A DNA stretch of 64,000 nucleotides from Clostridia bacterium. Lineage in GTDB: Bacteria; Bacillota; Clostridia; Lachnospirales; Lachnospiraceae. Numbering within the stretch: the stretch's first letter is position 1; each line of letters opens with the position of its first letter. Location of the stretch: positions 62,001-126,000 of the forward strand of contig CAJTDE010000010.1 of assembly GCA_910574835.1 (NCBI GenBank), given 5' to 3'. Below are positions 41,827-50,125 of this stretch, piece by piece. A program made the position numbers and the translations under genes. The notes beneath the pieces are model-generated. The model ran no database searches. It was not told the DNA's origin and saw only the letters and a program-made list of their open reading frames with translations.

Positions 41827-42300
41827 TTAGGGGCAGAGATATTTTTTCATCTGCACCTTTATCTTTTCTCTGGCAAGAACGACAGACCGCCTAACCGCCT
41901 GTGCCGTGCAATGCTCCATTGCAGCAATATCATAGTAATTGAAATCGTACTCGTAATAGAGCAGGAAACGCCGCCTTTGTATCTCTGGCAGAGCGGCAAT
42001 GATACGGTGGAGCAGTTCGGAGCGTTCCTGCTCGATAATCAGCTCGTCAACGCCTTTCGGCGTAACCCTTGCCCTTTTGTTAAGGGCTTCATCGGAAAGC
42101 TCGAAAAATTCTTTGTGGCGTTCATCCGATTGCAGCAGATTACGGTTTCTGCGTTCCATCTGCCGAAACTCAGTAAAGAATTGTTCGGATACCTCTAATT
42201 CGTGATAGCCGCCTTGCCCGTCCTTAAAGCTGATAAAATACCTTGTGCCGTTTTCCGCCGCTTCCTCCCGAAGCGTATATGTTTTAACTCGGTATGCCAT
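41827..42300 (-). CDS. Sigma-70-like regulator of a conjugative element (region 4 only) - first of three
   Basis: 157 residues from ATG 42300 (GGAGG nine bases upstream). An N-terminal beta-like domain (YRVKTYTLREEAAENGTRYFISFKDGQGGYHELEVS) precedes a sigma region 4-like helix-turn-helix (LHRIIAALPEIQRRRFLLYYEYDFNYYDIAAMEHCTAQAVRRSVVLAREKI). Region 2 is absent, so it cannot be a complete sigma factor. Such proteins accompany Tn916-like and related elements, where ORF7-type proteins control transfer or excision genes. It is the third minus-strand gene of a three-gene cluster. Confidence 0.78.
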   Translation of the reverse strand: MAYRVKTYTLREEAAENGTRYFISFKDGQGGYHELEVSEQFFTEFRQMERRNRNLLQSDERHKEFFELSDEALNKRARVTPKGVDELIIEQERSELLHRIIAALPEIQRRRFLLYYEYDFNYYDIAAMEHCTAQAVRRSVVLAREKIKVQMKKYLCP

Positions 42301-42385
42301 TATGTTTTTCCTCCTGCGAAAAAATAGGGCGAAAGGTTTTTGACCTCTCACCCCATAGCCCGCAGGTGAATGTATTTTTCTTCCC

Positions 42386-42814
42386 TTACCGCTTAAAGGC
42401 TTTCAGCTTTTTCCGCAGGTGTCCCATCCTTGCGTAGACAGCCCCCGTTGTCAGACCGACAATCGGGGCAATCTCCTTTGTGGAATAGCCCTGCATTTTT
42501 AGGAGAGCGATTTTCAGAGTGCGCCTGTCTACCGTGACTAATGCGAGGTACAGATTTTCATTTTCAATCTCGTCCAGTAAATCAGCCACCGTCCTAACCT
42601 CCGTTTGTTTCTCCCTGTCCGCCATTCCCTCAAGGTATTCCCCGACATCATTCAGATAGCGGTAGAACCGTCTGGCGGCATTAAAATCCGCCCTGTCGTA
42701 AATACGGATTTTCTCAATGGTATCCTCGTCAACACCACATTTCCGTAAAATCCTTTCCTCCGCTTCTTTCCAGATACGCCATTTGCGCTCCTCCCGTCCG
42801 TGGTTATATGCCAT
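42386..42814 (-). CDS. Sigma region 4-like helix-turn-helix protein of a conjugative element - second of three
   Basis: 142 residues; AAAGGAGGAAAAG-type site before the ATG. N-terminal half helical and charged (EERILRKCGVDEDTIEKIRIYDRADFNAARRFYRYL); the C-terminal HTH is DRRTLKIALLKMQGYSTKEIAPIVGLTTGAVYARMGHLRKKLK. Probably a DNA-binding regulator of element genes. The gaps to its neighbours are 85-98 bases. Confidence 0.78.
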   Translation of the reverse strand: MAYNHGREERKWRIWKEAEERILRKCGVDEDTIEKIRIYDRADFNAARRFYRYLNDVGEYLEGMADREKQTEVRTVADLLDEIENENLYLALVTVDRRTLKIALLKMQGYSTKEIAPIVGLTTGAVYARMGHLRKKLKAFKR

Positions 42815-42912
42815 TTCTTTTCCTCCAATCGGGATTTCATAAATCCAAGATTGAGAGGGCAGTAAGAAATCCCCCTCGATTTTCCAAAGGAAAAATCAAA
42901 GGGGCTTTGCAC

Positions 42913-43428
42913 TTAAAATCTGCTTTCCATTATTTTTCTGAGCTTTGCCAGAATTTTGAGCTTGTGTCTGTTTACCGTACTCTGGTCAACATTTTCCATC
43001 TTTGCAATCTCTTTAGTGGAAACACCGTCAAAGAAGATTGCCCGTATCAACGCCCGCTCATCATCCGACAGCAAGAGCAGGGCGGCGTTCAGCCTGTCCA
43101 ACATCATGGAATGGATAACTGTTTCCTCAACGCCCGCCGTTTCATCGGCAATAAAGTCCAGAGCGTTGCCCTCGCTATCGACAAATCCATCTAATGAAAG
43201 CAGGCTGTTCTTCGCATCCAGTTTCTGAAGATAACGCCACCGCTCTTTATCCCGATAGAAGTCCGTGTACTGTTCCCGCACAACCTCAATCAGACAGCCC
43301 TGCACGGGGATAAAGAGCTTGTCCGAATATGTATGGTCTGCTTCTCTGCGGCGGCAAAAATCCGTGTAGGACAGCTCCACATAGCCGCCATTCTCTTTGA
43401 GATATACCTTTCTCGGTGCGTATTTCAC
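42913..43428 (-). CDS. Sigma region 4-like regulator of a conjugative element - third of three
   Basis: 171 residues from GTG 43428 (GGAGGTG six bases upstream; the frame runs on to 43521 without a site). A beta-like start (VKYAPRKVYLKENGGYVELSYTDFCRRREADHTYSDKLFIPVQGCLIEV) resembles that of the gene at 41827, followed by a C-terminal sigma HTH (LLSDDERALIRAIFFDGVSTKEIAKMENVDQSTVNRHKLKILAKLRKI). It is the first gene of the cluster in transcription order. Confidence 0.78.
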   Translation of the reverse strand: MKYAPRKVYLKENGGYVELSYTDFCRRREADHTYSDKLFIPVQGCLIEVVREQYTDFYRDKERWRYLQKLDAKNSLLSLDGFVDSEGNALDFIADETAGVEETVIHSMMLDRLNAALLLLSDDERALIRAIFFDGVSTKEIAKMENVDQSTVNRHKLKILAKLRKIMESRF

Positions 43429-43865
43429 CGTAGACACCTCCAATCTGAATTTTGAAAATCGTTCAAATCCAGATTGAAAGGCGGGGAACGGCAGCCTACG
43501 ACAGAAACAGCCATACGGCATATTCCTGCAAAAAACGACAAAAGAAAAACCGTAAGGGCTGTCACACCTTTACGGTTTAAGGAGAATTTATTTCTATTAT
43601 GTAGAGATTTTACTTCTACTTGTAGGGCAGGAAGCCCCCATGTGGCGACAAGGATTTTTTTAACAGGTTATCCGTCCATCCTCGGTAGGGTATATGTAAA
43701 TACAGATGAAAGCCGCTTGCAGGCAAAAGAAATCCCTCCAAACTTCAAAAGCGAAGTCGGAGGGTAATTCAAGCATAACAAATCAGCCCACCCGCACATC
43801 GTTTTTTTATTAGGTGGACTTGTCCTGCCTGTGTAAAAAGGAAAGAGCCGACAAACGGTGATTGC
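43429..43865. other. Intergenic region between sigma-like cluster and module copy 2
   Basis: No gene seen. It contains the module terminator at 43541-43578 and, on the minus strand, sequence upstream of the GTG start at 43428. Scattered A+T-rich bases near 43590-43620 could hold the cluster's promoter, but no clear pair was assigned. Confidence 0.4.
43541..43578 (-). terminator. Terminator of the tetR-abh1-abh2-ktr operon, copy 2
   Basis: On the minus strand AAACCGTAA pairs with TTACGGTTT (43570-43578 and 43547-43555), followed by TTCTTTTG. It lies about 290 bases past the ktr stop. Confidence 0.6.
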
Positions 43866-44066
43866 TCACTCATTCATCGGCTCTGCGTCTAAAGCGTCTG
43901 GCTCTTTGATGACGGTTACTTGTAAATCCTTTACTTCAATCAGAGTTTCCCGTTTGCACTTCGGACAGTAGAGAGGAAAGTTTTTCAGAATGGTATCTTC
44001 TCTAATTTTGTCACGGGTTTTGCTGCCACAGATAGGACAGCGTATCCATTCTGTTTGTTGTTTCAT
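43866..44066 (-). CDS. Cysteine-rich KTR-domain protein
   Basis: 66 residues from ATG 44066, overlapping the stop of the hydrolase gene (ATGA). Two CxxC pairs (IRCPICGSKTRDKIRED and LYCPKCKRETLIEV) with the Lys-Thr-Arg after the second Cys of the first pair, which gives the KTR family its name. Such proteins are frequent cargo on conjugative elements of Firmicutes; function not known, presumably zinc binding. Last gene of module copy 2. Confidence 0.87.
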   Translation of the reverse strand: MKQQTEWIRCPICGSKTRDKIREDTILKNFPLYCPKCKRETLIEVKDLQVTVIKEPDALDAEPMNE

Positions 44067-44800
44067 AAGCACTCCGATATAAATTTTTCAAGCATTGGAT
44101 TAAGTTGCTTGGCATTACGCATTGGAAAGTCGTGGTTTGCTCCTTGTAATATCATTGTTTGACAGTTTGGATTTTGAGCAAGTAATGTAAGAGAAGTTTT
44201 CATATCTCTGACTTCCTTACTCCCACAAATCGCCAACATAGGTATCGTTACTGCTTGATATTCAGGTAACTTTGATAAATCTAATGTATTGGAAAAGAAT
44301 GAGTCATACACCTGCGGAGTAATCTGTTTTGAATATTCTGCCATATTATCGGCTTGTTTTTTTGTGTAATTCCAATATTTCCCTTGAAATTGCACTAACC
44401 ATCTCCAATGTAGCATTTTTGCGGATAAACCTGCAAGAGAACAGTACATCCGAATTGTATTCGGCTTGGGATTTACCCATGCGCTTAAAAATACGGCAAA
44501 GTCAAATAATTCGGGCTGCTTGCTGACAAGCATTATTGCAATCTGACCTCCAAGCGAATGACCGATTACGCCGATCCGTTTTTTATGTAGGGTTTTAATG
44601 AGCGCAAAGAGTTCCTCTACGGTCTTTTCTGGCTCATAAATCTCAGTAGCCGCCTTTCCTGCACCTGCTAAGTGAGGTACAATAAGATGGTATTTATCAG
44701 AAAAGCAATACTGCCTACAAAATGTATCAAGCGCACCCGCCCCATGCAGAAGCATGATAGTCGGATTTTCCTTGCTTCCATATTCATCATAATACAGCAT
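44063..44800 (-). CDS. Alpha/beta hydrolase 2, module copy 2
   Basis: 245 residues from ATG 44800 (AAAGGAAAAAT upstream). Same fold marks as the copy at 34381: IMLLHGAGALDTF, GHSLGGQIAIMLVS, ICGSKEVRDMK, GANHDFPMR. Most differences between the copies are conservative. It overlaps the preceding hydrolase gene by 14 bases and the ktr gene by four, so all are translated together. The partnership of two different hydrolases under one TetR regulator suggests sequential or heteromeric action on one compound; inference. Confidence 0.87.
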   Translation of the reverse strand: MLYYDEYGSKENPTIMLLHGAGALDTFCRQYCFSDKYHLIVPHLAGAGKAATEIYEPEKTVEELFALIKTLHKKRIGVIGHSLGGQIAIMLVSKQPELFDFAVFLSAWVNPKPNTIRMYCSLAGLSAKMLHWRWLVQFQGKYWNYTKKQADNMAEYSKQITPQVYDSFFSNTLDLSKLPEYQAVTIPMLAICGSKEVRDMKTSLTLLAQNPNCQTMILQGANHDFPMRNAKQLNPMLEKFISECL

Positions 44801-45614
44801 AATTTTTCCTTTCTTTGTGAACAGTTTCAATAATAAATTTTTCTATTTCCTTGTTTACTTGCTCTGGATTATCTCCATTGGCAAAATGCTTTGCCTGTTT
44901 TATAAAATGCAAAGGATAACCTGTTTGCTTTGCCCATTCTTTGCAATATGCCTTAACCTTGCCTGTGCTGTCTTTCTCACCCACCAATATCAATATGGGG
45001 AACGAAAAATTAACATCTCTATTTTCTACAATAAAATATTCATATGCAATCCGCATTTTCTGGATAATTTCTGCTTTAGACAGCGGCTTTAACATAGACA
45101 ACATTTTTTGATAGGAATAGCGGCTCTCTGATACTGACAATGCCATGCTCTTTCGTAAAAGATTTGTTGTAAAGCATTTTGCCATAGGAACAACCTGCTT
45201 CAGCCACCACAAGTCTGATTTTGAGTAATATTTAAGTCCCAATGGCGTTGTATCTAACGCCACAAATCCTTTTACCATATCAGGATACAAAGCAGCAAAA
45301 TGTTGACTTGGATAGCCGCCCATAGACATACCCACTAAAAATGTTTTTTGAATGTTCTCTTTCTGCAATATGCTATGTAATATTTCTGCTGTATCTTGAT
45401 AAGTGAATTTCTGATATGGTTTCGACAATCCATGCATAGGAACATCCCATAAGATGATTGTGTAATTATCTGAAAAGTAGGGTATCTGCTTTTCAAACAT
45501 AGTATGGTCTGCGGTTACTCCATGCGTAAAAACAATACAGTCTGATACATTGTCATTTCTGGCAATCCAATAATGTACAGTTCCGCCTTGTGACAAAATT
45601 GTTTTATGCTGCAT
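44787..45614 (-). CDS. Alpha/beta hydrolase 1, module copy 2 (intact)
   Basis: 275 residues from ATG 45614 (GGAGGTG seven bases upstream). DCIVFTHGVTADHTMFEKQIPYF (oxyanion region), nucleophile elbow VGMSMGGYPSQ, Asp in LILVGEKDSTGK, and His in KQAKHFANGDNP. A long helical cap (about 140-210) covers the active site. It resembles the MhpC/BioH-type hydrolases; substrate unknown. Directly follows the TetR gene, whose stop lies five bases upstream. Confidence 0.87.
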   Translation of the reverse strand: MQHKTILSQGGTVHYWIARNDNVSDCIVFTHGVTADHTMFEKQIPYFSDNYTIILWDVPMHGLSKPYQKFTYQDTAEILHSILQKENIQKTFLVGMSMGGYPSQHFAALYPDMVKGFVALDTTPLGLKYYSKSDLWWLKQVVPMAKCFTTNLLRKSMALSVSESRYSYQKMLSMLKPLSKAEIIQKMRIAYEYFIVENRDVNFSFPILILVGEKDSTGKVKAYCKEWAKQTGYPLHFIKQAKHFANGDNPEQVNKEIEKFIIETVHKERKNYAVL

Positions 45615-45619
45615 TTTGT

Positions 45620-46231
45620 TCACACCTCCTGCGTATAAACCTTTTTCCAAAAATCAATTAAAATAATAATTTCTTTCTCAATTTCATCTGGTATAATACA
45701 ATTTAAACGATATTTTTTCAGCATATATCCATCGACAGCGTAAAAGATTTCAGCATACATTGTTTTTATATCAATATCTTTCCGAAATTTTGATATATCT
45801 ATTTTCTCAAACACTATCATTTCACTTGCCTTGCTAACATCATTAAAGTTTTCTTGAATGGACTTGTGTATTTCTGGAGCCGTTTCATAATATGCTCTTA
45901 GCGAAAAAGCATATAAATGCGGATAATCACGCATAAGCGAACACTTTGATAATAGGCTTCTTTTCAGCATTTCAAAAAAGTCATCTGTTTCCAAAGTTTT
46001 GTATTCTGTAACCGCTTTCCTTGTCATCTCAATAGCGTTCATCCACAAGTACATATATAATTCCTTTTTGTTAGTAAAATAGTGAAAAAGCAATGCTTTT
46101 GAAATACCGCTCTCGTCTGCAATTTCCGACATTGGGGCTTTTTTATAGCTGTTTTCTGAAAACACTTTGTAAGCAGCGTTTATAATACGCCGCTGTTTTT
46201 CTAATGGAAGTTTGAAAAACTTGTCATTCAT
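45620..46231 (-). CDS. TetR-family regulator, module copy 2
   Basis: 203 residues from ATG 46231 (AAGGAG seven to eight bases upstream). Same architecture as the copy at 33270; the recognition-helix region differs by one residue (ADESGISKALLFHYF instead of ADRSGISK), so both could bind each other's operator. Controls abh1-abh2-ktr. Confidence 0.9.
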   Translation of the reverse strand: MNDKFFKLPLEKQRRIINAAYKVFSENSYKKAPMSEIADESGISKALLFHYFTNKKELYMYLWMNAIEMTRKAVTEYKTLETDDFFEMLKRSLLSKCSLMRDYPHLYAFSLRAYYETAPEIHKSIQENFNDVSKASEMIVFEKIDISKFRKDIDIKTMYAEIFYAVDGYMLKKYRLNCIIPDEIEKEIIILIDFWKKVYTQEV

Positions 46232-46245
46232 ATACATTCTCCTTA

Positions 46246-46290
46246 TTGACCGCAACGGTTAATGCAAGTATATTATATATCCGTTGACCG
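46246..46290 (-). promoter_or_regulatory. Promoter and probable TetR operator, module copy 2
   Basis: On the minus strand CGGTCAACGG, TATAAT and CCGTTGCGGTCAA in the same arrangement as 33211-33256. CAACGG/CCGTTG form a perfect inverted core here, one base better than copy 1. Confidence 0.65.
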
Positions 46291-46359
46291 TTTTTGAGAA
46301 GACTATTGTTAAAATTAAAAAAATAGCAACAGAGCTTTAACCCTCTGCCGCTATGCCGC

Positions 46360-46689
46360 CTATGCGTAAATGATTTCAGTATTCACAATCTCCATCGCAC
46401 AAGCCCGTATGTTATTCATCCTCCCGACCCATTCTAAGGCGTTTTCAGCCTTTAGCTGTTCCGTGATACCCTGCGCCTGCTTCATGCCCTCTATGAGCCG
46501 TTCAAGGCGTTCCTGCGCCTGCCTGTCAATGTCGGCAAGGTAGGAATTGAGCCTGCCGCTTGTGAGAAGATTTGTGTATGTAACCCTGCGGTGCTGTTTC
46601 AGATAGTCCAAGTGCCGCCGCCCGAATAAGCCAATCGGCTGTTCCTTTTCGGCAGGTAAGGCAATGCAGGGGATAAGGTAATCCCCGCT
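46360..46689 (-). pseudogene. tnpV: Transposon-encoded protein TnpV, 5' truncated
   Basis: 110 codons read GDYLIPCIALPAEKEQPIG, then LFGRRHLDYLKQHRRVTYTNLLTSGRLNSYLADIDRQAQERL and an end MNNIRACAMEIVNTEIIYA, matching the TnpV proteins of Tn4451/Tn5397-type elements as I recall them. A TAA (46690-46692) sits directly upstream and no start codon with a site is present, so the N-terminal 20 or so residues are lost. TnpV's role in the parent element is not settled. It lies between the module and the recombinase. Confidence 0.78.
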
Positions 46690-46751
46690 TTACATGAGTT
46701 AAAGACAGTGTTTCGGGGAAGTGCCGCAATCGGCACATTCCCCATGCCTAT

Positions 46752-47966
46752 TTAATCAATTTTCCCCACAAAACGATAGTAAATCTCAATATCCCTCACT
46801 GTCCTACCGTTCCCATCTTTCCATGACTGGTGGACAACGATTTTCTCAATCAGTTCATTCAAGAGTGGGGCGGTAAGCTCGTCAATAGCACTGTACTTCT
46901 GGATTAAATCAATCCAACGCCTTGCATCGTCCGTTTCCTCTTTTGTTTCTTCAAGCTTTGCGGAGATGGTCTTGACTGTTTCATCAAGCTGTTGCTGCTC
47001 CGTGCGGTATTTGACAGAGAGCATGGAATAATTTTCTTCATCAAGAAACCCTTTTACCCTGTCCTCATACATCTTCGCAAAAAGGCTGTTCAGCTCCTGC
47101 CTGCGTTTCTGTGCCTTTTTCAGCTCTTTTTCGGCACGGGCATTCTCGGACTGCCGCTGTTTCTCGCTGCCCTGCAGTAGCCGTTCCAGAATGGCATCCT
47201 CATTTTCTTTTACCGCCATCAGCCAGTATTGTAACCTTCCGAGGACAAACGCATACAAAATCTTGTAAGGCGTGTAATGGAGCGTACAGAAATTCCTGCC
47301 ATACGCTGCATACTGGGTACAGCGGTAAAAACGCCCCTTGTCCTTTGTGTTTGCCGAGCCGAGCGTCCATCCACATTCCCCGCACCTTATAAGCCCTGCG
47401 AATATCTGCGGCTCATCGTTTTTACGGCTCCGTCGCCGTGAATTTACATGCGTCTGCACCAAATCCCACAAATCCTGCGTGATAATCGGCTCATGCGTAT
47501 TTTCCACCACGAACCACTCATCCTCGCTGTGCTTGATATTTTTTTTGGATTTATAAGACATTTTTGTCAGCTTGTAATGGACGGTATGCCCAAGGTATAT
47601 CTGGTTGGCGAGGATGCCGCTGACGGTCTGTATGCACCAGCGGTATTTTACTTCTTCTGGTTTTCCCTCAAACATGGACGCCTTATACCCGTTCCTTTTA
47701 TAAAGCCACCATGTTGGGACTGGCACTTTATCTTTGGCGAGGGCGTGGCAGATTTTCTTTGCCCCATACCCATGTGCCGCAAGTTCAAAAATCCGTTCCA
47801 CAATCCACTTCGTTTCCTCATCAATAATGAGCCTGTTCTTTTCCGTCGGATGCAGCTTATACCCTAAAGGCGTGACAGGGGCGATGTATTCCCCATTTTT
47901 AAACTTGGCTTTCATCGCATTTTTTACCTTGCGGCTCGTTTCCTTTGCCTGCCATTCGTTGAACAC
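46752..47966 (-). pseudogene. Large serine recombinase (TnpX/TndX-like), N-terminal catalytic domain missing
   Basis: 404 codons beginning MFNEWQAKETSRKVKNAMKAKF, which in intact relatives follows the resolvase domain at about residue 125. Present: the recombinase domain (APVTPLGYKLHPTEKNRLIIDEETKWIVERIFELAAHGYGAKKI), the zinc beta-ribbon (AGLIRCGECGWTLG, YRCTQYA, CTLHYT) and the long coiled-coil C-terminus. The catalytic serine region (YSR-SD-Q, about 120 residues) is absent and the sequence upstream of 47966 does not contain it. It therefore cannot recombine DNA; the element is stranded unless complemented. Confidence 0.85.
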
Positions 47967-48091
47967 AGGTTATTGGGGAAAGGGAAAGCAAACAGGCAAA
48001 AATCCAGTATTCATGCGGGTTTGCGGCGAGATGGCTCTCAAAAGCTAACCTCACAAAAGACAGATTATTGCACAATCACATATCGTTTCTA

Positions 48092-48127
48092 AGGGAGAAT
48101 GTTGATTCCGGTCACATTCTCCCTTTT
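48092..48127 (+). terminator. Hairpin terminator in front of the parA remnant
   Basis: GGGAGAATGT pairs with ACATTCTCCC (48093-48102 and 48113-48122), followed by TTTTTT. It precedes the parA start by 28 bases, the position of a leader attenuator or of a terminator for an upstream gene that is now lost. Confidence 0.65.
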
Positions 48128-48154
48128 TTCATACCAAGAAACGAGGTGATTATC

Positions 48155-48244
48155 TTGAACACGCAAATCATCGCCATCGCCAACCAAAAGGGAGGTGTGG
48201 GCAAGACCACAACCTGTGCCAACTTAGGGATTGGACTTATCTGA
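48155..48244 (+). pseudogene. ParA-family partition ATPase, 29-codon stub
   Basis: TTG 48155 with GAGGTGAT upstream, then NTQIIAIANQKGGVGKTTTC, the deviant Walker A of ParA/Soj proteins, ANLGIGLI and TGA. Intact ParA proteins have about 250-270 residues. The rest is missing; the sequence after 48244 looks like the promoter of the next gene. This marks the left deletion junction of the conjugative element, whose parA-led operon normally runs outward from here. Confidence 0.85.
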
Positions 48245-48315
48245 TTCCTTTCCATAAGTCAATATAATTTCCATTTTTTTACACAAAACACAGCCTATTT
48301 TTGAAACAATCCACC

Positions 48316-48365
48316 TTGACAAAACGACATATATGTCGCATAATTATTTTAGAGACATCAGTGTC
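48316..48365 (+). promoter_or_regulatory. Promoter with TetR-type palindrome in the spacer, and a second site downstream
   Basis: TTGACA (48316-48321), a 17-base spacer and CATAAT (48339-48344). The spacer contains the perfect 14-bp palindrome CGACATATATGTCG (48325-48338). A related site GACATCAGTGTC (48354-48365) lies 15 bases beyond it. Binding of a TetR dimer at the first would block RNA polymerase. The gene it precedes encodes a TetR domain, so autoregulation is likely. Confidence 0.75.
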
Positions 48366-48490
48366 GCAAATTTTCAATATCTTTCCTGATACACGGATCC
48401 ATTTTGCAGGTATCAGTTTGTGTTGATGGAAATTGCGTTTGTCTCGAAGATACTCAAAGGATTCTTACAAAACTAAAATCAGGAGGTATC

Positions 48491-49819
48491 ATGAGCAGAA
48501 AAGGTGATAAAACAAAAGAACTCATCCGCGAAAAAGCGGCAGTCCTTTTTGCCCAAAAGGGTTTTAAGGAAGTAACCATGAAGGATATCTGCGAGGCGTC
48601 CGGTCTGAGCCGGGGCGGTCTTTACCGCCACTATAAGAGCACGGAGCAGATCTTTTCGGAGCTGATGGACTGCCTGCTAAAAACCCAGGAGAACGAATTT
48701 ATCGTCAAAATGGAACAAGGCCAATCCGCCGTACAGATCCTGGACGAAGTTCTGAAACGCTACCAGGATGAAATGATTGACAGCGGCGCCTCCCTAAGCG
48801 TTGCCATTTACGAATATTTCAGCCGCCCCCATTTGGAAGCCGGAGATAATACTCTCCGGGAAAAATATCGCTCCTCCGCCTGCATGTGGCGGGAATTGAT
48901 TCAATACGGCATAAACCGAAACGAATTTCGGCCCGTTTCCTGGGAAGCGATTTTTGATCTGATTGTATTTTCCTACCAGGGCGTGCGTATGTACAGTAAG
49001 CTTATGCCCATTGATCCCCGGATTCCAAAACGAATCATTGATCAGATCCGTCAGCTTCTTATCGGCTCCCGCTCCTTTGATCCCGCAAGGGTTGCATTTA
49101 TCAACCCTGCGGATATCACAAAGCCTCTGCCTGATTTTCCAAAGATCTGCGTATCTACCTTTTCCGAGGCAATCATTGAGAAATACGCAGCCAGAGAAGG
49201 CGTCACAAAAATCGCGGAGCTTTACACGGCCAACGGCGCCCTTCCCGTCTACCGGACCGTCTATGGAGGAACCCCCATCGCCTTCTTCCTGTCCCGGGTA
49301 GGCGCTCCCGCCTGCGCCGCCGGCCTGGAGGAAATCATAGCCATTGGAGCCGGAAAAATCGTACTCTTCGGAAGCTGTGGTATTCTGGATGAATCCCGGA
49401 TGGAGGGACGCTTCCTGATTCCCACCGCCGCTGTCCGTGAGGAAGGCACAAGCTTCCACTATGCCCCGGAAAGTAAAGAAATCCCGATGGAGCCGTCATC
49501 CGTCCAGGCCATGACCAAGTGCCTTGATACTTGCGGCTACCCTTATGTCACCGGAAAGGTATGGACGATGGATGCCATCTACCGGGAAACGGCAGATAAG
49601 ATCGAAAAACGCAGAAACCAGGGCTGTCTTGCCGTGGAAATGGAGTGTGCCGCCGCTATTGCTGTGGCCCGTTTCCGCGGTGTGAAGTTTGCTCAATTCC
49701 TGTACGGCGCCGATAACCTGGATTCCGACATCTGGGAGCCGCGGGATCTGACGGATTACGGAATGACCAATGGAGAAAAGTACCTGTCTCTGGCCTTTGA
49801 GTGCGGCCTTGCTCTCTAA
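48491..49819 (+). CDS. TetR DNA-binding domain fused to a nucleoside phosphorylase domain
   Basis: 442 residues from ATG 48491 (AGGAGG four bases upstream). Residues 1-190 are a TetR regulator: TKELIREKAAVLFAQKGFKEVTMKDICEASGLSRGGLYRHYKSTEQIFSELM, with a full ligand-binding-type helical half. Residues about 210-440 are a PNP/UDP phosphorylase: FSEAIIEKYA, RTVYGGTPIAFFLSRVGAPACAAGLEEIIAIGAGKIVLFGSCGIL, the DAIYRET segment and VEMECAAAIAVARFRGVKFAQFLYGADNL with the purine/pyrimidine-binding ExEC region. The closest enzyme type by eye is uridine/purine nucleoside phosphorylase. Either the enzyme domain senses nucleosides or the protein is a bifunctional trigger enzyme. Catalytic competence is not shown. 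Confidence 0.9.
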   Translation: MSRKGDKTKELIREKAAVLFAQKGFKEVTMKDICEASGLSRGGLYRHYKSTEQIFSELMDCLLKTQENEFIVKMEQGQSAVQILDEVLKRYQDEMIDSGASLSVAIYEYFSRPHLEAGDNTLREKYRSSACMWRELIQYGINRNEFRPVSWEAIFDLIVFSYQGVRMYSKLMPIDPRIPKRIIDQIRQLLIGSRSFDPARVAFINPADITKPLPDFPKICVSTFSEAIIEKYAAREGVTKIAELYTANGALPVYRTVYGGTPIAFFLSRVGAPACAAGLEEIIAIGAGKIVLFGSCGILDESRMEGRFLIPTAAVREEGTSFHYAPESKEIPMEPSSVQAMTKCLDTCGYPYVTGKVWTMDAIYRETADKIEKRRNQGCLAVEMECAAAIAVARFRGVKFAQFLYGADNLDSDIWEPRDLTDYGMTNGEKYLSLAFECGLAL

Positions 49820-49848
49820 GTCCCCACTACAAACCGACGAGACCTCAA

Positions 49849-49892
49849 GCTTATAACGCAGCAGGCCGCGGGGCATTTGTTCTTCGCGGCTG
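49849..49892 (+). repeat. Short repeat, copy 1 (CGCAGCA-GCGGGG type)
   Basis: TTATAACGCAGCAGGCCGCG, then GGGCATTTGTTC. The second copy is at 50061-50105 (TTATACCTCGCAGCAAGATT, then GCGGGGTATTTGTTC). Both contain a small GC hairpin and lie in the 300-base gap before the solute-binding protein gene, which contains no other gene. Confidence 0.5.
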
Positions 49893-50060
49893 CCCGATAA
49901 AACGGGGTAAGCTTCTCCAAATGAACATGCTGATATTTTCACTCGGATTTTTGCCCGTAGGAATAAAAATACACGCTAAAATATACCTCAAAACCACTTG
50001 CAGGATCGCCCTCTAAATGATAAAATTTTCAGTAGAAAAAATCCTCAAAGGGACATACCC

Positions 50061-50105
50061 CTTATACCTCGCAGCAAGATTGCGGGGTATTTGTTCCCGC
50101 CGGGG
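50061..50105 (+). repeat. Short repeat, copy 2 (CGCAGCA-GCGGGG type)
   Basis: ACCTCGCAGCAAGATTGCGG, then GGTATTTGTTCCCG. The inner stem CCTCGCAGCAAGATTGCGGGG folds around GCA. The copy ends 20 bases before the ATG of the solute-binding protein, so it could also influence its translation. Confidence 0.5.
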
Positions 50106-50125
50106 AATATCATGGAGACACGATT

